Part shown: positions 16,771 through 24,768 of the stretch, piece after piece
Layout of the letters: the number at the start of each line of letters is the position of its first letter
How positions within the stretch are numbered: the first letter of the stretch is position 1
NCBI RefSeq assembly: GCF_010731815.2
Contig: NZ_AP022593.1
Span: forward strand, 3,658,001 to 3,722,000
DNA from: Mycolicibacterium arabiense
GTDB taxonomy: Bacteria > Actinomycetota > Actinomycetes > Mycobacteriales > Mycobacteriaceae
Direction of reading: 5' to 3'
Length of the DNA stretch: 64,000 nucleotides
Notes under the pieces: model-generated
The model's database searches: none
The model's input: only the letters and a program-made list of their open reading frames with translations
Told to the model about the DNA's origin: nothing
Translations under genes and position numbers: made by a program

Positions 16771-17391
16771 CTAGGACCGCGCCCCCGAACGCGCGTCACG
16801 TCCGAAGTTCGTCGCCAATGGCAGGAAGACGTCGTCGACGATCTCTTCTATCCGTTCCCGTGGCACCGCGGTCATGGTCATGAACAGCTCGTGGCGCAGC
16901 AGATCGGCTGGCAGCGAGACGATTCGAGCCGGCGGTACGGCCGCCAGCTCACCGCGCTGGACCGCACGCTCGACGATCGTCTCCAGGGCGCTCGGCCCCT
17001 CGCTCGTGAACAGCGCGCGTAGCTGCTGCGGCGATCCGCCTGCCTCGTCGAAGTAGGCGCCGAACAGCGCCGCGAAGCCGCCGATGATCCGCGATCGCCG
17101 ATCGTTGAAGTCGGTCAGGACTGCCAGCACGTCACCGCGCAACGACCCGGTGTCCGGTGTGGCCACCGCGTCGACGGTGCCCCGGTGGCGAATCACTGCC
17201 TCCAGCAGTTCCGTGCGTGTCGGCCAGCGCCGATACAGCACTGATCGGGCAGTCGCCGACCTGGCGGCAACCGCGTCGATGGTGAAGCGTCCGTAGCCGG
17301 CCTCGATGAGTTGGTCCCACCCCGCGTCCAGGATTGCCGCTTCCAATGCGGCACCGCGACGCCGCTGTCCCGTCGGTGCTTTAGAAGACAC
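16771..17391 (-). CDS. TetR-family regulator
   Basis: 206 residues, GTG start at 17391. Helix-turn-helix FTIDAVAARSATARSVLYRRWPTRTELLEA, then a ligand-binding helical domain of the TetR_C type found in actinobacterial drug regulators. Divergent from the FAD monooxygenase/MFS operon, with a palindrome right next to its start codon. Probably represses both directions. Confidence 0.92.
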   Translation of the reverse strand: MSSKAPTGQRRRGAALEAAILDAGWDQLIEAGYGRFTIDAVAARSATARSVLYRRWPTRTELLEAVIRHRGTVDAVATPDTGSLRGDVLAVLTDFNDRRSRIIGGFAALFGAYFDEAGGSPQQLRALFTSEGPSALETIVERAVQRGELAAVPPARIVSLPADLLRHELFMTMTAVPRERIEEIVDDVFLPLATNFGRDARSGARS

Positions 17392-17392
17392 T

Positions 17393-17408
17393 TGCGTAGC
17401 TTAACGCA
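17393..17408. promoter_or_regulatory. putative TetR operator
   Basis: Arms TGCGT and ACGCA with a six-base spacer, immediately upstream of the TetR start and in front of the monooxygenase operon. A further CTGCGTAAGCAAC lies at about 17424. Confidence 0.45.
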
Positions 17409-17536
17409 TGCGGCTAGCCTTCCTGCGTAAGCAACAACCGTGTATCTAATGTGGGTATGAGGCACGCCGTCCTCCTCCACACCTCGAGTGCGTCAGCAAG
17501 TGATGCACGCTCTTCGAACGACTTTGGAGGCCATCC

Positions 17537-18781
17537 ATGACGACCCGCACTGCACTCATCTCCGGAGCAAGCATCGCCGGGCCCGTGCTTGCCTACTGGC
17601 TGTCCGAGGCCGGCTGGGAGGTCACGGTCGTCGAACGTGCTGACCGACTACGCACGAGCGGCTACCCCGTGGACGTCCGCGGCACCGCAGTCGACGTCAT
17701 CCGCCGCATGGGTCTATACGACGAGATCGCCGAGCAGCGGTACCGCCACGTCCCGGTCCAACTGCTGGCTCCTTCGGGGCGGCGCCTGTGCACGCTGGAC
17801 TACGGCAATCTGATCGGTTCGTCGAGCAGCGACGACATTGAACTCACCCGAGGCGTTCTCAGCGAAATCCTCTACGGCGCAACCGAGGATCGCGTGAACT
17901 ACGTCTTCGCCGATGGCATCGCGACGCTGTCCGCCGCCGACGTCGCGGTCGACGTCACCTTCCGCCGGCGGCGGACTGAGACGTTCGACGTGGTGGTGGG
18001 CGCCGACGGCATCCACTCCAACGTCCGCGCTCTCGCCATGGGTGACGCGAGTCGTTACCTCCACCACCTGGGCCCCTATGCCGCGGTGTGGGATCTGCCG
18101 GCCGACATGTTCGAACCGGGCACCGGCTTCTTCTACTCACACCCAGGGCGGACCGTCCTGGTCGAGCGTCCATCCGACGGTGTCCCCGCTCGAGCCTTCT
18201 TGACCTTCGTCCACCCTGCGCCGGGCACCGTCGACACCCACGACCGCGACGACGTTCTCGCCACGCTGCACCGGGCGTTTGCCGGTGACCGTTGGCGCAC
18301 AGGCGAAGTCATCGACACCCTCGCCGACGCCGATGACGTCTACTTCGACACGGTCAGCCAGGTGCGCATGGACAGCTGGTACTCCGGTCGCGTCGCGCTC
18401 GTCGGCGACGCCGCGTACGCGCCGGCGTTCCTGTCCGGTCAGGGCACGAGCATCGCGATCGCCGGCGCGTACGTCCTGGCCAGTGAACTCGTCGCCCACG
18501 ATCGGCCGGAGCAGGCCTTTGCCGCCTATCAGCAGCGAATGCGCAGCTACGTGCAGAAGAACCAGAACCTGGCGTTGCGCACGGACGGCACAGTACTGGC
18601 GCGGACCAGCGGCCAGCTGCGACGCCGAAACCTCAAGCTCTGTGCGGTCCCGCTGTTGCAGCGCCTCGGTCTCGTCGGCGTGTTGCAGGAGAAAGTACGC
18701 ACTGCTGCAGCTGATCTGACGCTGTCGGGACGCGACCTCCGCGGTGCCACACATCACCTCGGCAAGGACAGCGCTCGATGA
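17537..18781 (+). CDS. FAD-dependent aromatic monooxygenase, TetX/PHBH-like
   Basis: 414 residues. ATG preceded by TTGGAGG. N-terminal FAD motif SGASIAGPVLAYWLSEAG, DG motif VVGADGIHSNVR near residue 160, and GD motif RVALVGDAAYAPAFLSGQG near 290, the three signatures of group A flavin monooxygenases. Closest in layout to TetX-like drug hydroxylases. Its stop overlaps the start of an MFS exporter (ATGA), and a TetR gene is divergent, giving a drug modification/export cassette. The drug is unknown. Confidence 0.9.
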   Translation: MTTRTALISGASIAGPVLAYWLSEAGWEVTVVERADRLRTSGYPVDVRGTAVDVIRRMGLYDEIAEQRYRHVPVQLLAPSGRRLCTLDYGNLIGSSSSDDIELTRGVLSEILYGATEDRVNYVFADGIATLSAADVAVDVTFRRRRTETFDVVVGADGIHSNVRALAMGDASRYLHHLGPYAAVWDLPADMFEPGTGFFYSHPGRTVLVERPSDGVPARAFLTFVHPAPGTVDTHDRDDVLATLHRAFAGDRWRTGEVIDTLADADDVYFDTVSQVRMDSWYSGRVALVGDAAYAPAFLSGQGTSIAIAGAYVLASELVAHDRPEQAFAAYQQRMRSYVQKNQNLALRTDGTVLARTSGQLRRRNLKLCAVPLLQRLGLVGVLQEKVRTAAADLTLSGRDLRGATHHLGKDSAR

Positions 18782-20229
18782 TCCAGGCGCTGAACGGTGC
18801 TACCCGCGACGTCCCACCGCGCCGCTCGAGCAAGCGACTCGCAGTGTGGGCGGTCGTCCTCACGTCCGCCAACGTCGTGGCCGACGTGGTCATCGGCTCG
18901 CCGATGATGGTCATACCTCAGTTGCAGAACCACTTCGACACCGATCAGGCAGCCTGGTTCAACGCGAGCGCCATGTTCGCCGGCGCCATCTGGTCACCAC
19001 TGCTCGCCAAGAGCGCCGACGTCTACGGCACGCGTCGGGTACTCATCGGCACGCTCCTACTGGCATGCGCGGGAGCCCTGCTCTGCCTCGCTGCTCCCAA
19101 CCTGTGGATCTTCCTCGGGGGCCGCCTCCTCCAAGGCGCCGCATTCGCCGCCGTCTTCCTGACCGTCGCACTCGTCATGCAGATTTGTACGACACGGCTG
19201 GCGATGGCCGTGGTCGGCCTCGTGACGTCCAGCTCGTCCATCGTCGGCGTCGTCGAGCCCTTCCTGATGAAACCGATCATCGACGCGTTCGGCTTTCGCG
19301 GCGTATTCGCCGTCGCCGCCCTGCTCGCCGCCGTCGCCGCCGTCGGAGTTCGCCTCGTCATCCCCGAGTCCCCGGTCCGCACTACGGCGAGGATCGACGT
19401 GGGGGGAGCGCTACTACTCGGTGTCGGCCTGGGTGCGGTCCTCGCCTACGTCAGTCTCGGCGGCGATCGGGGATGGCTCTCCTCGGGCATGGCAGTGTTG
19501 CTCGCCGTCGGCGTATTCACGTTGAGCAGCTGGGTGATTCACGTGCTACGCGTCGAGGAACCCGTCATCGATGTCCGGGCACTCGCACGCCCGATTCTGC
19601 TCGCGCTGGTGACGCTGATCCTCGCCGCTGGTTCGTTTCGGAGCATGCTGCAACTCGTGGGCATCGTCGCCTATGTGCCGTCCGAACTCGGGCTCGGCTA
19701 CGGGCTGGGTGACGGCGAGGCGATCGCCGTTCTGTTCGGAGCGGCGAACCTTGGCATCGCCGTCGGCGGTATCGGCGCCGGATGGCTGGCCGGCCGGGTC
19801 GGCCCGGCGTGGCCACTCCTCGGCGGCATCGTCCTCGGGGCGGCCGCAACGATCGCGATGATCGCCGGCATATCGGCGCCACCGCTGGCCGTCGCATGTA
19901 GCGGCATGCTCGGGATGGCCGCCGGCGCGATCGCGGCCTCCGGCTACAACCTCGCGACCAGCCTCGCAGAACCTGACCGGCAAGGTACGACAGCAGGATT
20001 GGTGTCAGTCGTCGTCGCGCTCGGCTCGGTCGTCTTCACGATCGCAGGCGCCGAGGTGCTCAAGGCGTCTCGCGTTCCCGGTGTCATCGCCGACGGCGCC
20101 CCGGTCAGCACGGCGACCGGGGTGCACGTCTACGTCGCGTTGTCGGCGCTGCTCTTCGTCATGGCCGCTGTTCCCGCGTTCGCCCTGGCACGCGGGACCC
20201 GTCACCGACGAATCGTGCTGCTCGAATGA
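18778..20229 (+). CDS. MFS drug exporter, 14-helix (DHA2-like)
   Basis: 483 residues, start fixed by the ATGA overlap with the monooxygenase. Helix 2-3 loop carries ADVYGTRRVLIGTL (motif A variant). About 14 hydrophobic segments, with GRLLQGAAFAAVF (motif B/C area). Likely exports the compound handled by the coupled monooxygenase. Expression should follow the divergent TetR regulator. Confidence 0.88.
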   Translation: MIQALNGATRDVPPRRSSKRLAVWAVVLTSANVVADVVIGSPMMVIPQLQNHFDTDQAAWFNASAMFAGAIWSPLLAKSADVYGTRRVLIGTLLLACAGALLCLAAPNLWIFLGGRLLQGAAFAAVFLTVALVMQICTTRLAMAVVGLVTSSSSIVGVVEPFLMKPIIDAFGFRGVFAVAALLAAVAAVGVRLVIPESPVRTTARIDVGGALLLGVGLGAVLAYVSLGGDRGWLSSGMAVLLAVGVFTLSSWVIHVLRVEEPVIDVRALARPILLALVTLILAAGSFRSMLQLVGIVAYVPSELGLGYGLGDGEAIAVLFGAANLGIAVGGIGAGWLAGRVGPAWPLLGGIVLGAAATIAMIAGISAPPLAVACSGMLGMAAGAIAASGYNLATSLAEPDRQGTTAGLVSVVVALGSVVFTIAGAEVLKASRVPGVIADGAPVSTATGVHVYVALSALLFVMAAVPAFALARGTRHRRIVLLE

Positions 20230-20265
20230 AGCGGTCATCCCGTCTCGACCTGGCAGAGTGACGCC

Positions 20266-21537
20266 GTGTCCGAAGACGACGACGCCGTCCGCACCCTCCT
20301 GGCCTATCTGGGCGCCGCAATGGTGGCAACGGGGCAGCCGGTCAGCGACGTCGAGGACGACCTGGCCCGGGTGAGCGCCGCGCTCGGCTACCCGGGCATC
20401 CAGATCGCCGCATCGCCGACCGGGGTCATCTTGAACCTGGCCAGTGGCGGTGCGGCGACGTTCGAGTCGGTTCAGGGTGGGCTGCGTCTCGATCAGGCCG
20501 CCGAGGTGCGTGCGATTCGGCACCGGCTGTCGCAGTCCACTCTCACGGTCTCCCAGGCCACCGCGGAGTTGCTCGCTCTCCGGCGGCGCCCACCTCGCTA
20601 CCCGCAGTGGCTGGCCAACCTCGGCTGGATCGCGATCGCCACGGGGATCGCACTCATCCTTCAGCCCGGCGGCCCCAACGTCGCCTTCGCGGCGGCAGGG
20701 GCGGTCGTCGTCGTCGCACTCTTCCGGCTGGGGCAGCGCTTCGCCCTGATCGCGACGCTGCTGCCGACGCTCGCGTCCTTCGTCCTGGCGTGCGGGGTCT
20801 TCGCCGCCGCCAACGCCGACTGGTTGGATGGGCCGCTGCGCACCCTGTTGCCGCCGCTGGCCGTGTTGTTGCCCGGCGCGTTGATCGTGACCGCGATGTC
20901 GGAACTGGCAGCGGGTGACATGGTGGCCGGAGCGTCGCGGCTGACCTTCGGGCTGGTCCAGTTGCTCCTGTTCACCCTCGGCATCGTCGCGGCCAGCCAC
21001 GTGATCACCCTTCCGGCAGCGGAATTGGCCAATCTCCGCGTCGACACACTCGGCTGGTGGGCCGCGCCGCTCGGGTTGATCCTCATCAGCATCGGAATCG
21101 GCGTCCTCGAGAGCCCGCCGGTGCGACTGCTGCCCTGGATCACCGTCGTCTTGGGCTTGGCATTCGCCGCCCAGAGCTACGGACAACACGTCAGTGGTGC
21201 GGTGCTCGGCAGTTTCCTGGGCGCTGTCACTGCCAGCCTGGGTTCGTCACTCGTCGAGGCGGTTCGTCCAAACCTTCCGCGGTTGGTGGTCTTCCTGCCG
21301 GCATTCTGGCTGCTCGTCCCAGGAAGCCTCGGTCTGCTCTCCACTACTGCCCTGGTCACCAATCCCGTTGGGGGAGGGGCGAACGCGTTGGAGGTGGCGA
21401 CGGTGGTCTGTGCGATCGCGGCTGGGCTGCTGGTCGGGGAGGCCGTTGCCCGGTCGTTCGGCGGTGCCCTCCGCAGACTGCGGCGTGGGTACCCGTTGCG
21501 CGGGCGCGGTCGGCAGGACCGAAGCCTCCTGCGCTGA
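20266..21537 (+). CDS. thrE: threonine/serine exporter family protein (ThrE type)
   Basis: 423 residues with both ThrE domains fused: an N-terminal soluble plus membrane part (VATGQPVSDVEDDLARVSAALGYPG) and a C-terminal membrane part (ITVVLGLAFAAQSYGQHVSGAVLGSFLGA, then FLPAFWLLVPGSLGLL). About ten helices. ThrE of Corynebacterium exports threonine and serine with proton motive force. GTG start. It stands alone between the MFS gene and the convergent IclR gene. Confidence 0.85.
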   Translation: MSEDDDAVRTLLAYLGAAMVATGQPVSDVEDDLARVSAALGYPGIQIAASPTGVILNLASGGAATFESVQGGLRLDQAAEVRAIRHRLSQSTLTVSQATAELLALRRRPPRYPQWLANLGWIAIATGIALILQPGGPNVAFAAAGAVVVVALFRLGQRFALIATLLPTLASFVLACGVFAAANADWLDGPLRTLLPPLAVLLPGALIVTAMSELAAGDMVAGASRLTFGLVQLLLFTLGIVAASHVITLPAAELANLRVDTLGWWAAPLGLILISIGIGVLESPPVRLLPWITVVLGLAFAAQSYGQHVSGAVLGSFLGAVTASLGSSLVEAVRPNLPRLVVFLPAFWLLVPGSLGLLSTTALVTNPVGGGANALEVATVVCAIAAGLLVGEAVARSFGGALRRLRRGYPLRGRGRQDRSLLR

Positions 21538-21561
21538 GACACCGGCATCGACGACGCCGTA

Positions 21562-22257
21562 TCAGTAGTCGTTGGCCGCGGCGTAGAGCGCGCTCGTGGC
21601 CTTGCGAGAGGCCGACTCGCCGAGGTGGTCTGGAACGTGCATGGTCAACGCGAGCCGGGTTCCCTTCACGGCGCAGGCGAACTGTCTTCCGATGGTCACC
21701 GAGCGCGATTCGTAGACGCGTCGGCGGCGGGCCGGCCGGAGGGCGAGGGTGGCCCGTATCTCGTCGTCGCCGAGCCCGAGGTGGTCGGCTGCCGCCTCGA
21801 TCATCCAGGTTGCCTCTGGCAGTGGCATCGACGCCAGAATGGCGGCAGCTCCGGCGCAGTCGGCTGCGCTCGCGCGCTGACCTGGTCGCGGCGTCAACGG
21901 TAGCGGCTGCCTGCCCGGGTGGACGTCGACGAAGATCACCCGGTCACCGAAGAGCTGAATCAGCGAGACCGTGTGCCCATCGAGTTCTGTTGTGGCGCAG
22001 GCTCGAAACACGCGATGCACGACCGCGGCGGGGTCCGAGAGGCTGGGCCAGCGACCTCCGGCTCGCAGATCACCGCTCGCGCCTCGCGCGACGAGTCCGA
22101 CGTCCTGCAGGGTGCCCAGCAGGTCGGCGATCGAACTCTTGGGCAGTCCGATCCGCGCGCTCAACTCGGCCGGGGTGTTGGCAGTGCCCGACGAGACGGC
22201 GTCGAGGATCTTCGCCCCGCGGTGAACCGCTGGACTACGTGGCGCGTCTATCCCCAT
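21562..22257 (-). CDS. IclR-family transcriptional regulator
   Basis: 231 residues. Winged helix at residues about 10-70 (VHRGAKILDAVSSG, TPAELSARIGLPKSSIADLLGTLQDVGLV) followed by an IclR effector-like domain (RVYESRSVTIGRQFACAVKGT). Its ATG at 22257 lies inside the 3' end of the chimeric regulator gene upstream (10-base overlap), so both are made from one transcript. Together they probably govern the divergent ABC importer. Ligand unknown. Confidence 0.85.
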   Translation of the reverse strand: MGIDAPRSPAVHRGAKILDAVSSGTANTPAELSARIGLPKSSIADLLGTLQDVGLVARGASGDLRAGGRWPSLSDPAAVVHRVFRACATTELDGHTVSLIQLFGDRVIFVDVHPGRQPLPLTPRPGQRASAADCAGAAAILASMPLPEATWMIEAAADHLGLGDDEIRATLALRPARRRRVYESRSVTIGRQFACAVKGTRLALTMHVPDHLGESASRKATSALYAAANDY

Positions 22258-23372
22258 GGCTGGTAGTCCGCCGCATTGTGCGCGTCGATCAGTCGTGGCG
22301 CCAGGTAGACAGAGGACCGAGGTACCCGCGCACCTCGGTGCAGGGCCGTCCCGATCTCCATCGCCGTATGCACCAGGGCTTTCGGATCCTGCGTCGCTGT
22401 GGCGATGATCGGCCCACCACTGCGGATCTCCTCGACTGCGCCCCGTGCGCCGTCGACGCCGACGATGGGCAGGAAGAGTCCTCTGCTGCGCAGTACGCGC
22501 GAAATGCCGATGGCGATCTGGTCGTTGCTTGCGAAGAAGCCGTCGACCTCGGGATGACTGTCGAGGACTTCCTCGGCAGCCCGCTGTCCCGAGGGGGCAT
22601 TCAGTTCGCCATAGCTGGTAGCGACTACCTCGACGTCGGGGTGCCGGGACATGGCGGCGAGGCAGCCGGCAATGCGGTCCGAGTTGGCGGTGATCGGTAT
22701 CCCACCCACCACTGCGACGCGTCCGCGTCCGCCGAGGGCGCGTGCCAGTGCACCCCCGGCCAGCGAGCCCGCTTTCGTGTTGTCCGTCGCCACCACGGCA
22801 TCGGCGCCGCTGACGGCCGAGCCGATGGCCACCACCGGAATCCGTGCCGCGCGGGCAAGATCGCATGCCTCTTCCAGGCCATCGGTCGCGACCGGTTCGA
22901 TGAGGATCAAATCCATGGCTTGATCCACGAACTCGCAAACCCGACGGGACTGCTCGCGGGTGCTTTCGCTGGCGGTGTGGACGTGTAGCCGTGCATCGAG
23001 ACGCGCGGCTTCGTCACGCAGCGCGCCTATCTCGGCAAGGAAGAAGGTCTCGTCGAGTGGGTAACTGAAGCCGATGTCGTGAATCGGCCACGCCTGCGCC
23101 CTGGCGATCGAGCCGAATTCGTAGACGCGGGGCCCCAACGCGTACGTGCCGTCCACACCTCGAGCGAGCAGGTTCTCACTGGTGAGCGCGTGACAGATCC
23201 CCATCACGCTGCTCTTCGGGAAGCCAGTCGCCTCGGCGAGTTCGGCGAGCGCCATCGGGCGCTCGGCGTCGCAGATGCCCTGCAGGATGCTCGCCGCACG
23301 CATCAACGCCGGAACGCGTCCGCGGGTGACGGGAGGAAGGGCGTGTTCCACCCCGACCGCAGGGTCGGTCAT
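22248..23372 (-). CDS. chimeric regulator: IclR-type winged helix fused to a periplasmic-binding-protein (sugar) domain
   Basis: 374 residues from ATG 23372, preceded by AAGGTGA. Residues 20-80 are an IclR-type winged helix (ALMRAASILQGI, LAELAEATGFPKSSVMGICHAL, DGTYALGPRVYEFG). From residue 98 the chain turns into a type I periplasmic-binding fold like RbsB/LacI (IGFSYPLDETFFLAEIGALRD, DLILIEPVATDGL, VVGGIPITANSDRIAGC, EVDGFFASNDQIAIGI). No signal peptide and no IclR effector domain. It resembles a LacI protein whose DNA-binding head was exchanged. Divergent from an RbsB-type importer. Confidence 0.85.
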   Translation of the reverse strand: MTDPAVGVEHALPPVTRGRVPALMRAASILQGICDAERPMALAELAEATGFPKSSVMGICHALTSENLLARGVDGTYALGPRVYEFGSIARAQAWPIHDIGFSYPLDETFFLAEIGALRDEAARLDARLHVHTASESTREQSRRVCEFVDQAMDLILIEPVATDGLEEACDLARAARIPVVAIGSAVSGADAVVATDNTKAGSLAGGALARALGGRGRVAVVGGIPITANSDRIAGCLAAMSRHPDVEVVATSYGELNAPSGQRAAEEVLDSHPEVDGFFASNDQIAIGISRVLRSRGLFLPIVGVDGARGAVEEIRSGGPIIATATQDPKALVHTAMEIGTALHRGARVPRSSVYLAPRLIDAHNAADYQPWG

Positions 23373-23509
23373 TCGAGTCACCTTAACCGACGCGCCAAAG
23401 CCGCTACCCGCAAACTCGTCGTCGAATCTGCCTTCGTCCCTGCGCATTCGGCTACGGGTGGGCGGAGGGGGGACTCCCAGACGATCGCAGGGGCCAGTAC
23501 CGGGAGTTG

Positions 23510-23577
23510 TTGACAAGGTCGCAGCGGCCTGCTTAGTGTGTGTTTCATCACTCGGCGGCTGGTTCGATATATGAAAC
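23510..23577 (+). promoter_or_regulatory. promoter and putative IclR operator of the ABC importer operon
   Basis: TTGACA (23510-23515), 18-base spacer, TAGTGT (23534-23539). Just downstream GTTTCAT (23542-23548) and ATGAAAC (23571-23577) form an inverted repeat, and GTTCGATATATGAAAC (23562-23577) is itself near-palindromic, like known IclR sites. The whole 314-base gap 23373-23686 holds no gene; the rest shows no other structure. Confidence 0.55.
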
Positions 23578-23686
23578 GGACCAGTCGGATGCCACTTGTC
23601 TGGGAACCTCCTACGCAGGTGTGCGTGGTCGGCGTCGACATGGTGCTGATCCGCGGTTCGAAGCCCATGTCGTCGAAGGAGATACC

Positions 23687-24736
23687 GTGGTGACCTCCCA
23701 GCGTGTCGTCGGTGCGATCAGCGTGGTTCTCGCCCTCACCATGGTCACGGGCGGCTGTACCAAGAAGGATTCGGCCGCACCCGCTTCGTCCGGCGACAGC
23801 AGTGCAGCACAGGACTCGGGCGGTGCCGTGAAGGTCGCGTTCGTGCCAAAGCTGCAGGGATCGCCCTACTTCGAGGCCATGGACACAGGCGCCAAGCAGG
23901 CGGCGACCGAACTCGGTGACGTCGAGTGGCTCTATCAGGGCCCCACGTCGGCCGACGCTGCGGCCCAGGCGCAGGTCGTCCGCTCCTTCATTCAGCAGAA
24001 GGTGGACGTACTGGTCGTCGCGCCGAACGACCCCGACTCGATGGCGCCGTTGATGAAGCAGGCGCAGGACGCGGGCATCAAGGTGATGACCGCCGATACC
24101 GACGCGCCCAACTCGGTCCGTGAGGCGTTCATCAACCAAGCCACCGCCGAGGGCATCGGCAACACCACCGCCGAGACGCTCATGAAGGCGATGGGCGGAA
24201 AGGGCAAGTGGGCCATCGTGTCCTGTGGAGAGACGGCAGAGAACCTGAACTCCTGGATCGCCGCGGAGAAGGCCTACGTATCGGCCAAGTACCCGGAGGC
24301 CGAACTCGTCGACGTCGTGTACTCGGGTGAGGATCAGGCCAAGGGAACGCAGATGGCCACCGACCTGATGAGCGCACACCCGGACCTGACCGGTCTGCTG
24401 GGTCAGTGCACGACCTCGGCGGTCGGCGTCGCCCAAGCCGTGAAGGACGCAGGCAAGATCGGGCAGGTGTTCTCCGTCGGGATCGGCACGCCGAAGTCGA
24501 TGAAGCCCTACCTCGAAGACGGCTCCTCGTCGGGATCGATCCTCTGGAACGTGCAGAACCTGGGCTACCTCACGGCGTGGGCCGGACAGCAGATCGCGCA
24601 AGGCAAGCCGTTCGAGGCCACCAACAAGGTCAGCGATGCGATGCCCGACGTCAAGTGGGACGAGGCGAGTAAGACGCTGGTCCTCGGTGACCCGCTGTTG
24701 ATCACCACCGAGAACGTCGACCAGTTCGATTACTGA
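23687..24736 (+). CDS. sugar/polyol ABC transporter substrate-binding lipoprotein (RbsB type)
   Basis: 349 residues from GTG 23687 with AAGGAG seven bases upstream. Lipoprotein signal with lipobox VTGGC near residue 24. The mature protein is a cluster B/type I sugar-binding fold (VKVAFVPKLQGSPYFEAMDTG, VDVLVVAPNDPDSM, GLLGQCTTSAVGVAQAV). It delivers the ligand to the permeases encoded downstream. Homologues in M. smegmatis bind tetritols and pentitols; the ligand here is not readable. Confidence 0.92.
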   Translation: MVTSQRVVGAISVVLALTMVTGGCTKKDSAAPASSGDSSAAQDSGGAVKVAFVPKLQGSPYFEAMDTGAKQAATELGDVEWLYQGPTSADAAAQAQVVRSFIQQKVDVLVVAPNDPDSMAPLMKQAQDAGIKVMTADTDAPNSVREAFINQATAEGIGNTTAETLMKAMGGKGKWAIVSCGETAENLNSWIAAEKAYVSAKYPEAELVDVVYSGEDQAKGTQMATDLMSAHPDLTGLLGQCTTSAVGVAQAVKDAGKIGQVFSVGIGTPKSMKPYLEDGSSSGSILWNVQNLGYLTAWAGQQIAQGKPFEATNKVSDAMPDVKWDEASKTLVLGDPLLITTENVDQFDY

Positions 24737-24768
24737 GCACCGAGGATCGCTGGTCCAGTGAGGTCGTC

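Noticed and set aside
21057..22988. 643-codon open frame on the plus strand opposite the two IclR genes
   Set aside because: Low-complexity basic sequence with no domain; shadow of genes coded on the other strand.
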